Below, one piece after another: positions 34,919 through 42,169 of a stretch of 64,000 nucleotides of DNA (positions are counted from its first letter, which is position 1; each line of letters opens with the position of its first letter). This DNA comes from Lachnoclostridium sp. An196 (lineage in GTDB: Bacteria > Bacillota > Clostridia > Lachnospirales > Lachnospiraceae). The translations under genes and the position numbers were made by a program. The DNA is taken from contig NZ_NFJZ01000005.1 of NCBI RefSeq assembly GCF_002160135.1, forward strand, positions 178,138 to 242,137, written 5' to 3'. The notes beneath the pieces were generated by a model. It saw only the letters and a list, made by a program, of their open reading frames with translations, was not told the DNA's origin and made no database searches.

Positions 34919-36590
34919 ACTTTCCCTCCTGGCCGTAAGCGGACCAGACCATTCGCCTCGCTGTCTCTATGTCCTCCTGCAGATCCGGAATTTCCTCTTC
35001 CCGAATCCCATCTTTCGGACTTCCGGAAAAATCCGAATTCAAATGATCTCTTACATGCTCCAACTGATCCAACATCTCTTCTTTCTCCACTCCGGCATCC
35101 ATAAATTCCGGTGTTCTGGATATGATCTGACTGACCAGTTCTTCATATATCACAAGCGCGGTTCTCTCATTATCCATTGCCACCAGATTTCCTTCGGAAA
35201 GTGATGTCAGATCTTCCCAATACTCCCGGTAAGTAATCGATGCGTCTCCCGCTTCGTCCACGATCCCTATCCGCGCGTAATAATCAGATATCTGATACAG
35301 ACGTTTCGCTCTTTCCACCTGATTTTGTTCCAGCGTCCGTGATTCCGACGCAGTCTTGAAGTATCCACGGGCATTCTTTTTGTTGCTTTCTTCTTCAAAT
35401 TTATAGAAATACGCGATTCCCGCCTCATAAGAAAATATGTCATATCCTCTTCTGTTTTCACGAAATATCTGTTCATTGGTCTGCTTTCCGTTTCCATATG
35501 AAATCAAAATGCCGCGCATCCTTTCACTCTCCTCCGCCGTCAAAATTCCGTCGTCCAGGAACCCGTACTTCAGAAGACACAGATATGCCGTTTCTCCGGC
35601 CGGGTTCAGATCAATGGCCTTCCGGTAATTATTCAATTCCTCTTCTTTTGTCGCGGAATTCTGCGCCGCCAGCAAAAACGCCTCATAGGTGCTGCCTCTG
35701 GCATGACTTTCCAGCGCCCCGAAAACACCTGCTCCCAATATAAAAGCGGCTGTCAGGCATACTGGAAAAAGAAAACAGACCAGCTTCCTTTTTTGTATGG
35801 CCCAGTATTCAGAATCCATCTCCTGATAATGCTCCAGCGCATAGAGGAGTTCTTCGCAGGACTGATAACGTTCCTCCTTTCTGGGTTTTGTACATCGCTG
35901 AATCACAGTTTCCAGGCCGGCTGACAGTTCCGGGACGTATTCCCGGACCGGTCGCAGCCGATACGGGCTTTCCCCGGTCAGAAGCTGGAACAGCATTACA
36001 CCCAGTCCATAAATGTCTGTTCTGGCGTCGCTCTGTTCCGTCTCTGTGTATTGTTCCGGCGCCGCATATCCCCTGGTTCCCAAAGAAACCGTATCCCCAT
36101 GGTTTCCCGGACAATATTCTCTCGCAGCGCCAAAATCGATCAATACCACATTTCCGTCCGGTTTCAGCATTACATTTGCCGGTTTCATATCCCGGTAAAT
36201 AACTGCCGGTTTCCTGGAATGCAGGTACGACAGCACCCCGCACAGCTGTTTTGCCCATCCGATCACCATTTCCTGAGGCTGACGTCCATATTCTGACAAA
36301 ATGTCCTCCAGGGACCGGCCTTCTATATAATCCATAACGATCAAAAGAGTTCCATCGCCTTCTATCACATCGATAATACTGGGGAGATGGGGATGACGCA
36401 GTTTTCTCATCATCTGGATCTCTTTTTTATCCACTTGAAAGCTGTCGTAGTCTTTTTTCCGCACCTCCTTGACGGCCCAAGGCTTGTTTGCTCTTTCATT
36501 CAGGGCAAGGTAAACAGTACTCATTCCTCCTTTCCCGATTACGTCTAAAATCTTATATTTACCCTCAATGACCGAACCGATTTCCAGCAT
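34911..36590 (-). CDS. Membrane Ser/Thr protein kinase with extracytoplasmic TPR-like domain
   Basis: This 559-residue Hanks-type kinase has an intact catalytic set: glycine loop GKGGMST (19-25), Lys41 in WAVKEV, YRDMKPANV at 132-140 (Asp134), DFG at 152-154 and APE at 178-180. A single membrane helix spans about 270-293. The ~265 residues outside the membrane are helical and TPR-like (AIDLNPAGETAYLCLL). Cytoplasmic kinase fold, one helix and external domain repeat the layout of EssB/YukC, which is a pseudokinase. This one should be active. It overlaps the phosphatase gene by 26 bases, the normal kinase-phosphatase pairing. Confidence 0.92.
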   Translation of the reverse strand: MLEIGSVIEGKYKILDVIGKGGMSTVYLALNERANKPWAVKEVRKKDYDSFQVDKKEIQMMRKLRHPHLPSIIDVIEGDGTLLIVMDYIEGRSLEDILSEYGRQPQEMVIGWAKQLCGVLSYLHSRKPAVIYRDMKPANVMLKPDGNVVLIDFGAAREYCPGNHGDTVSLGTRGYAAPEQYTETEQSDARTDIYGLGVMLFQLLTGESPYRLRPVREYVPELSAGLETVIQRCTKPRKEERYQSCEELLYALEHYQEMDSEYWAIQKRKLVCFLFPVCLTAAFILGAGVFGALESHARGSTYEAFLLAAQNSATKEEELNNYRKAIDLNPAGETAYLCLLKYGFLDDGILTAEESERMRGILISYGNGKQTNEQIFRENRRGYDIFSYEAGIAYFYKFEEESNKKNARGYFKTASESRTLEQNQVERAKRLYQISDYYARIGIVDEAGDASITYREYWEDLTSLSEGNLVAMDNERTALVIYEELVSQIISRTPEFMDAGVEKEEMLDQLEHVRDHLNSDFSGSPKDGIREEEIPDLQEDIETARRMVWSAYGQEGKYD

Positions 36591-37359
36591 TCCGCCTCTC
36601 CTTTTCCGTCCTTATGGCAATCACGGAGATATTATCCCGTTCGCCCCGTTCCAGATTCCGTTCCACCAGTATCCTGCACCGCTCTTCCAGCGTTTCCTCG
36701 TCCTGCATCTGCTCCGGACAAAATGTGTCCTTCATCTCTTCCGCACTGATCTCATGACAGAATCCGTCGCTGCAGACCAGATATACCGCCCCTTCTTTCA
36801 CCGTACCGCAGATATGTTCCGGGATGCAGCCGTTCCCCCCGACACACTGCAGCAATATATTTCGTCTTGGATCATTTCCTGCCTGCTCTTCTGTCAGAAG
36901 TCCTCTCTTCACTTCCTCTGCCACCAGCGTCTGATCGGAAGTAACCTGCCGCGCTTTTTTCCCCAGCTCATAGACACGGCTGTCTCCCACGTGCGCAATA
37001 TAATACATTCCCCGGAACAGCAGTAAAACCGTGGCTGTCGTACCCATCCGAAGACCGTATCTGCCGCTGTACGCGCGCAGTCTGCGATCCGCTTTTTTCA
37101 AAACCCGATCCAAAGCAAGAAAGATCTTCTTCTTCCTTGTCCACCGTAAACGCGAAAGTTCCTTTTCCATCCAGCCCGAAAATGCCTTCACTACAGAAGC
37201 GCTCGCCATATCCCCTCTGTCCAGGCCTCCCATTCCGTCGCACAATACCGCCAGGACCGCCTGCTCCCGGCCGCTCACCGCCCTCTGTACCAATATCGAA
37301 TCCTGATTTCCTTTTTTTCTTCTTCCTTCATCGGTACAGCAGGAAATAAAATATCTCAT
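36565..37359 (-). CDS. PP2C-family protein phosphatase
   Basis: This phosphatase of 264 residues starts MRYFISCCTDEGRRKKGNQDS, chosen for AGGAGG 6 bases upstream. Metal-binding and family motifs are complete: the Asp in GNQDS, VLCDGMGGLDRGDMA, RMGTTATVLLL, YIAHVGDSRVYEL, LVCSDGFCHEIS and RGERDNISVIAI. It is soluble and manganese- or magnesium-dependent by family. It overlaps both the preceding prepilin peptidase gene (32 bases) and the following kinase gene (26 bases), so all three are probably translated together. It should reverse phosphorylation by that kinase. Confidence 0.93.
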   Translation of the reverse strand: MRYFISCCTDEGRRKKGNQDSILVQRAVSGREQAVLAVLCDGMGGLDRGDMASASVVKAFSGWMEKELSRLRWTRKKKIFLALDRVLKKADRRLRAYSGRYGLRMGTTATVLLLFRGMYYIAHVGDSRVYELGKKARQVTSDQTLVAEEVKRGLLTEEQAGNDPRRNILLQCVGGNGCIPEHICGTVKEGAVYLVCSDGFCHEISAEEMKDTFCPEQMQDEETLEERCRILVERNLERGERDNISVIAIRTEKERRNAGNRFGH

Positions 37360-37879
37360 CTTGTCCTCCTGTCTCAAGCAGCATCGCCAGAGCCGTCCCG
37401 GCCAGCACGAACGGAGCCAGGGGAATCTTCTTTTTCCATCTTCCTTTTCCACGCAAAAACAGGCACAAACTCCAGACTGAAGCCAGAAAAAGACTGCATA
37501 AAATCGAGTTCCAGACTCTTCCTCCCAGATAATATCCGATTGTTGCAAACAGTTTTACATCTCCTGCTCCTACTCCGCCCCGAGAAATCTCCCTGCAGAT
37601 CAGGAAAAAGCCTCCTCCGGAAAGTGTTCCCCATACGGCCGGCAGCACAATGTGTGTCCATGTATCCGACGACAAAACGCATTCCTGAAGCAGCAGTATA
37701 CTTCTTATCGCCAGCAATACCATAATCATCTGATTAGGAATGATCCTCTCTTTCAGATCAGCCTTCGCGATCATCACAAGCCCGCATAAAAGGATCAGGA
37801 AGCGCGGAAATTCCCATACAGAATACATATCCATACTGATCGGTCCTGCTGTTATGTTATGAATTAATTGGAATCTCAT
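37328..37879 (-). CDS. Prepilin peptidase (A24 family), type VII operon leader gene
   Basis: This 183-residue membrane protein contains the aspartic prepilin-peptidase core: first catalytic Asp in MIAKADLKERIIPNQ and the second in GGVGAGDVKLFATIGYYLGG (GxGD), with about five hydrophobic segments. The N-methyltransferase half is missing, as in CpaA/TadV-type enzymes. It normally cleaves leader peptides of type IV or Tad pilins. No pilin or assembly ATPase gene is in the window. The first ATG has GGGG upstream, but the site lies in a small GGGC/GCCC hairpin; an ATG 15 codons later is also possible. It heads the 16-kb operon. Confidence 0.85.
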   Translation of the reverse strand: MRFQLIHNITAGPISMDMYSVWEFPRFLILLCGLVMIAKADLKERIIPNQMIMVLLAIRSILLLQECVLSSDTWTHIVLPAVWGTLSGGGFFLICREISRGGVGAGDVKLFATIGYYLGGRVWNSILCSLFLASVWSLCLFLRGKGRWKKKIPLAPFVLAGTALAMLLETGGQDEIFYFLLYR

Positions 37880-37925
37880 GGGCGAATGCCCCTGAATCTT
37901 TGAACTTCATGAATGTTCTGTGTTT

Positions 37926-37953
37926 ACTATACCGTATCCCGGGAAAAAATCAA
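37926..37953 (-). promoter_or_regulatory. Probable promoter of the type VII operon
   Basis: TTGATT and TATAGT, 16 bases apart on the minus strand, lie about 50 bases before the prepilin peptidase start. They overlap the T-run of the trpXYZ terminator. No operator palindrome was recognised. Confidence 0.6.
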
Positions 37954-37980
37954 CCCCCTTTTTCAAAAAAATGAAAAAGG
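37944..37980 (-). terminator. Terminator after trpZ
   Basis: CCTTTTTC and GAAAAAGG form an 8-bp stem followed on the minus strand by GGGTTGATTTTTT. The T-run starts about 7 bases after the stem, so strength is moderate. It separates the trpXYZ transcript from the type VII operon. Confidence 0.55.
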
Positions 37981-37991
37981 AGGCTGTATGG

Positions 37992-38804
37992 TCACGAATC
38001 TTTTTCGGCCGACAGAAGGATCCGGTCATTGTCCAGATCTTTTCCCGCACCTACCCGGAATTTCTCCAGGAGTCCCGCTACGGTCATATTTTTGCGCTCT
38101 TCCCCCCGTATATCCAAAATGATACGTCCGTCGTCCATCATCAGCGTCCGGTTCCCAAGCGTCAGCGCCTGATGCATATTGTGAGTCACCATCAGGCAGG
38201 TAATATGATTTCTCGAGATGATATTCTTCGTCAGTTCCAACACTTTCTCCGCGGTACCCGGGTCCAGCGCCGCCGTATGCTCATCCAGCATCAGAAGCTG
38301 AGGCGGTACCATCGTAGCCATAAGAAGCGTCAGCGCCTGACGCTGGCCCCCTGAAAGAAGCCCCACCGGCTGCTTCATACGGTCTTCAAGTCCCATTTCA
38401 AGTAATGAAAGCTGTTCCCGGAAAAATTCCTTGTCTTTTCTGGATATCCGGCTGAACGGAGCTTTCCCTTCAGAGGATCGCAGATATGCCAGCGCCAGGT
38501 TCTCTTCAATCGTCATGTGAGGCGCCGTACCTTTCAGAGGATCCTGAAACAGACGGCCTATCACCCGGCTTCTGCGATGTTCCGGCATAAATGTGATATC
38601 TCTTCCGTCCAGCAGAATAGACCCTTCATCCACGTAAAAACTGCCTGCCACAGCATTAAGCAGCGTAGATTTTCCGGCTCCGTTTGACCCCACAATCGTC
38701 GCGAAATCTCCCGGTTCCAGATGAAGAGAAAGTCCGTTGACCGCACATTTTTCATTGACCGTTCCCGGATTGAACGTCTTTTTTATATCCTCCAGTCTCA
38801 GCAT
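37992..38804 (-). CDS. trpZ: ABC transporter ATPase, tryptophan-type (TrpZ)
   Basis: This 270-residue ABC ATPase powers the putative tryptophan importer. Walker A GSNGAGKST lies near residue 40, the signature LSGGQRQALTLL near 154 and Walker B LLMLDEHTAALDP near 174, where the usual E-P of EPTAALD is EHTAALD. It belongs to the group found with trpX/trpY. It starts one base after the permease stop. Substrate comes from the tryptophan T-box upstream of the operon. Confidence 0.88.
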   Translation of the reverse strand: MLRLEDIKKTFNPGTVNEKCAVNGLSLHLEPGDFATIVGSNGAGKSTLLNAVAGSFYVDEGSILLDGRDITFMPEHRRSRVIGRLFQDPLKGTAPHMTIEENLALAYLRSSEGKAPFSRISRKDKEFFREQLSLLEMGLEDRMKQPVGLLSGGQRQALTLLMATMVPPQLLMLDEHTAALDPGTAEKVLELTKNIISRNHITCLMVTHNMHQALTLGNRTLMMDDGRIILDIRGEERKNMTVAGLLEKFRVGAGKDLDNDRILLSAEKDS

Positions 38805-38805
38805 A

Positions 38806-39714
38806 TCAGCGTCCTCCTTTCCGGGAAGCGGCCATCTTCCGTCTCTGGAACGCCGCGCCCTCTTTCAGAGTAGGCATGGCGATGGCAAGCCCCACGATAA
38901 TGGCAACCACCAGCTTCAGGCAGTCGATCGGAACAATCTTTGTGGTCAGGATGATCGCATAGATAAAACGGTAGATGATGCTTCCGACCACTGCTGCAAT
39001 CACTCCCCGCGTCACCGATCTTCTCCCTGTCAGCGTCTCCCCGATAATCAGACATGCCAGGCCAATAACTACGATACCGGTTCCGCTGTTGATATCCGCG
39101 GATTTCTGATACTGTGCCACCACCGCGCCGGACAGAGCTGTCATCGCGTTGGCGATGCAGAGCCCGATCGTGATCATAAGGGCGGGATTGACAGAAGAAG
39201 CTCTCACCATCTCCTTATTGTCTCCTGTGGCACGGATGCTCAGACCAATCCTGGTTTTGAGAAAAGCGACCAGCAGCACGCAGACCAGAACCGTGATCCC
39301 TCCGGCCAATAAGATTTCATACCAGTCTCCGCCGATACCGGTGTCTTTCAGCAGCGTAAACAGGGTATCCTGCCGTAAAAGACTCGCATTGGAACTCCAT
39401 CCCATCGCCATCAGATTGACCGTATACAATCCGGTATTCGTTACGATCCCGGCCAGGATCGACGGGACACCCAGTCTCGTCTGTAAAAACGCGGTCACAA
39501 ATCCGGCACACGCCCCCGCTGCCAATGCGGCAAATACTGCCAGAACCGGATACCCGGCCGCGGCGACCGTCACAGAAACGGCCGCGCCAAGTACAAATGT
39601 CCCGTCCGTGGTCAGATCCGCAATATCCAGAATACGGTAACTCAAGAACAGTGCCAGCGCCACCAGCGCATACATAAATCCCAGCTCCAGGGCTGTCTGA
39701 ACTACATAAAGCAT
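38806..39714 (-). CDS. trpY: ABC transporter permease, tryptophan-type (TrpY)
   Basis: This 302-residue membrane permease has about eight hydrophobic segments (for example ALELGFMYALVALALFLSY and VLAVFAALAAGACAGFVTAF). It is related to branched-chain amino-acid permeases, and the ADLTTDGTFVLGAAV stretch is characteristic of the COG4120 group paired with COG2984 binding proteins. It lies between the binding-protein and ATPase genes with short gaps, so one operon. Confidence 0.88.
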   Translation of the reverse strand: MLYVVQTALELGFMYALVALALFLSYRILDIADLTTDGTFVLGAAVSVTVAAAGYPVLAVFAALAAGACAGFVTAFLQTRLGVPSILAGIVTNTGLYTVNLMAMGWSSNASLLRQDTLFTLLKDTGIGGDWYEILLAGGITVLVCVLLVAFLKTRIGLSIRATGDNKEMVRASSVNPALMITIGLCIANAMTALSGAVVAQYQKSADINSGTGIVVIGLACLIIGETLTGRRSVTRGVIAAVVGSIIYRFIYAIILTTKIVPIDCLKLVVAIIVGLAIAMPTLKEGAAFQRRKMAASRKGGR

Positions 39715-39747
39715 ACTATACTCTCATCCTTTCCTGACTCCGGAGAA

Positions 39748-40809
39748 TTATTCTTCGGTCGTCGTCACTTCCACAACTTCTCCCATATCATTGAACACAG
39801 AATAATCTATCCCAAGTGTCTCGGCCGTCTCCGTGTTCACGGTGATAATGCCGCCGTCCATCAGATAGTAATCTTCCATACCTTCCATACCAGCGGTTAC
39901 GGCCTCGTATGCCAGATCGGCCGTCTCACGTCCCAACTCTGTATAATTTACGCCGCAGGTGGCAAAAGCTCCATTGCGGACAAAAGAATCCGCTCCTGTG
40001 TAATGCGGAATGCCTGCCTCCGCCAGATCTTCATAAATCGCCAACTCGGCGGCCATAATCACATTGTCGGTGGGCGTAAACACCGCGTCTACTCCGTCCG
40101 CGATCAGCGCGCTGGCTGCCGCGATCACTTCGTCATTGGTATTGCCGGTCATCTCTTCATATGCGATTCCCTTTTCATCCAGATATGCTTTCGCCTCCGC
40201 AATCGGAGTCTCGGAATTTGCTTCCGACAGGGAATACAGCAGGCCTACCTTCTGTACATCCGGGTTCTGTGCCAGCATCATGTCGAGGATAAACTCTGTA
40301 TTCAGCGCATCCGATGTACCGGTCACATAATCAATTCCTGTCATCTCCGCAGCCTCCGGGTCGGAGATCGCCGCATATACCACCGGTGTCTGCGTCTCTT
40401 CCGCGCAGACCGCCATCACCTGCGCCGCAAGCGTAGCCACAGGGATCACCGCATCTACGCCGTCCGCGATCACCTGTGTTCCGATCTGGTTCAGAACGGA
40501 CTGGTCACCCTGGCCGGAATAAACCTCGTACTCGATGGTTACCCCATTGTCCTGAGCCAGCTGGTCCAGTTCTTCGCAGACTGCGTCTGCAATCTCGTCC
40601 AGGGAAGCATGGTCCATCTGCTTCACAACCGCCACTTTATAGGCACCGCCTTCTGCAGAAGCTTCCGTCTCTGCGGACGCCCCTTCGTCTCCCGCGCTCT
40701 CCGTGCTCTGCGTGGAATCTGTGCTTTCTTCCGCAGTGCTTCCGCATCCGGAAAGCGCTGCCGCCGTCATTGCCATGGTTAATAAGATGCTCACTGCTTT
40801 CTTTTTCAT
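39748..40809 (-). CDS. trpX: ABC transporter substrate-binding lipoprotein, tryptophan-type (TrpX)
   Basis: This 353-residue lipoprotein has a signal peptide ending in the lipobox ALSGC near residue 21, then a Ser/Thr/Glu-rich spacer. The binding domain belongs to the COG2984 family (QMDHASLDEIADAV, NGVTIEYEVYSGQGDQS, GIPHYTGADSFVRNGA). By family and by the UGG-specifier T-box upstream it should bind tryptophan or a close relative. A further hairpin (CACTGC/GCAGTG, 40875-40890) lies in the leader between the T-box terminator and the start. Confidence 0.9.
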   Translation of the reverse strand: MKKKAVSILLTMAMTAAALSGCGSTAEESTDSTQSTESAGDEGASAETEASAEGGAYKVAVVKQMDHASLDEIADAVCEELDQLAQDNGVTIEYEVYSGQGDQSVLNQIGTQVIADGVDAVIPVATLAAQVMAVCAEETQTPVVYAAISDPEAAEMTGIDYVTGTSDALNTEFILDMMLAQNPDVQKVGLLYSLSEANSETPIAEAKAYLDEKGIAYEEMTGNTNDEVIAAASALIADGVDAVFTPTDNVIMAAELAIYEDLAEAGIPHYTGADSFVRNGAFATCGVNYTELGRETADLAYEAVTAGMEGMEDYYLMDGGIITVNTETAETLGIDYSVFNDMGEVVEVTTTEE

Positions 40810-40933
40810 TTTTCATTCCTCCAATGATATAAAATAATTTTCGAAATGAAGAAACCTGGTTGTGGAGCAATCCCCACTGCAGCCGCAGTGCGGTCCCCGC
40901 GAAGTGTTTTTTGCAGAGCTTTGTTCCCTATGC

Positions 40934-41205
40934 AAAAAACCGCCTCAAGCATTTGCTTGAGACGGTTATAATATCTACTATAATCGCGGTACCACTCAAA
41001 TTGACGTTCGTCCACTCTACGCGTACTATCATACGCTCCTCATTGATAACGGGTTTGGTTCCCGGCAGTTCCTACTCTTCGCATTTCGGGCTGCCCTCGA
41101 AAGTCCATTCAGCAATCCGCTCCATACCGCAATCCCACCGCCTGCGGCTCTCTGTGACTTCATCGGAAAGCTTACTCTTCTTTCTCAACGGTTTCTCTTC
41201 TTTCT
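40934..41205 (-). promoter_or_regulatory. Tryptophan T-box leader (riboswitch) with intrinsic terminator
   Basis: The minus-strand leader has the T-box core GAGTGGTACCGCGA (about 40985-40997), which binds the uncharged tRNA acceptor end. Stem I landmarks are AGAGTAAGC, CAGAGAGCC and GGTGGGATT. The specifier region CTGAATGGACTT places UGG at 41105-41107, a tryptophan codon. The terminator is CCGTCTCAAGC/GCTTGAGGCGG followed by TTTTTT (40934-40967). Uncharged tRNA-Trp should block the terminator and switch on trpXYZ. Precise outer limits are approximate. Confidence 0.9.
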
Positions 41206-41212
41206 GTTCTAT

Positions 41213-41241
41213 ATTCTATGCCGGATCATCCGGTTTGTCAA
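41213..41241 (-). promoter_or_regulatory. Promoter of the T-box trpXYZ transcript
   Basis: TTGACA and TAGAAT with a 17-base spacer lie immediately after the yqeY stop and just before the T-box stem I. The spacer is itself a short palindrome (CCGGATGATCCGG). Confidence 0.8.
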
Positions 41242-41266
41242 CTGCTTTTTTCACAAAAATACCGGC

Positions 41267-41704
41267 CTATTTCGTCAGATCCGCAACCGCCTGATTGATC
41301 ACCTTGCCGTCAGCCTTGCCTTTCAGCTCTGCCATCACCGTCTTCATAATCATGCCTTTATTCTTTGTGGCGAGCACCTCTGCAAATTTCGAAGTCAGAA
41401 TTTCTTTTACTTCTTCCGCGCTCAGAAGTTTCGGCGCGAACTCATTCATAACCGCGTATCTCGCCTGATATTCTTCCAGCAGATCCGTTCTGGATGCCGG
41501 ACAGGTATCGATCTGTTCTTTCACCGTCTTGATCTCCTTCAAAACAGCCTGATTTACCATTTCTTCCGGGATATCCTCTCTGCATCCCGCGTCAATGCCG
41601 GCTTTCTTCACAGCGGAAACAAGCACGGAGATGGACTCCTTTCTCGCCTTGTCTTTCGCCTTCATGGCCTCAATCATGGCTTTCTGCAATTCTTCCAGTT
41701 TCAT
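41267..41704 (-). CDS. yqeY: GatB/YqeY-domain protein
   Basis: This protein of 145 residues starts MKLEELQKAMIEAMKAKD, preceded by AGGAGGAAA. YqeY family motifs include IDTCPASRTDLLEEYQARY and FAPKLLSAEEVKEIL. The family shares the tRNA-binding tail domain of GatB amidotransferase and is thought to bind tRNA, but a standalone role is unproven. Its start overlaps the end of the CBS-protein gene by 35 bases. Confidence 0.9.
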   Translation of the reverse strand: MKLEELQKAMIEAMKAKDKARKESISVLVSAVKKAGIDAGCREDIPEEMVNQAVLKEIKTVKEQIDTCPASRTDLLEEYQARYAVMNEFAPKLLSAEEVKEILTSKFAEVLATKNKGMIMKTVMAELKGKADGKVINQAVADLTK

Positions 41705-42128
41705 AGCACATTTCCTCCTTCTGATTTTTGACATATGCATCGTAACAGAACCTGATAATATCTTTTCTGGTAACGATTCCGATAAAGATCTTTTTGTCGT
41801 CGGTCACCGGAACAAAATTCTGGTTCATGGCTGTCTGCACCAGATCTTCCATGGTAGCGTCAATAGATACCGGACGTACGTCCATTCTGCGGTCCACGGT
41901 CAGGATCGATACATTTTCAGCGTCTTTCAGATTCATATTATATCTTTTTTTCAGTGTCCAGAGAATATCTCCTTCTGTCACCGTCCCTATGTAACGTCCC
42001 TGGCGGTCGATCAGCGGAATCGCTGAATACCCGCTGCGCTCTAATTTTTCAATAGCCTGGCGAAGCGTCCACTCCTCATGCAGATGAGCCACCTCGCTTT
42101 TCGGCGTCAAAAAAAACAACACATTCAT
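41670..42128 (-). CDS. CBS-domain protein
   Basis: This protein of 152 residues starts MNVLFFLTPKSEVAHL; AAAGGGG lies 6 bases before the ATG. It consists of a CBS pair: LRQAIEKLERSGYSAIPLID with GTVTEGDILWTL, then MEDLVQTAMNQNFVPVTDD with GIVTRKDIIRF. CBS pairs sense adenine nucleotides and are often regulatory. No effector domain is attached. Its product could act as a free energy-charge sensor, and the partner is unknown. It lies between cls and yqeY. Confidence 0.88.
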   Translation of the reverse strand: MNVLFFLTPKSEVAHLHEEWTLRQAIEKLERSGYSAIPLIDRQGRYIGTVTEGDILWTLKKRYNMNLKDAENVSILTVDRRMDVRPVSIDATMEDLVQTAMNQNFVPVTDDKKIFIGIVTRKDIIRFCYDAYVKNQKEEMCYETGRIAESHD

Positions 42129-42169
42129 AGTTATCCCCTTTTTCCGGCAGTCCATGCACGGACTGCCCT

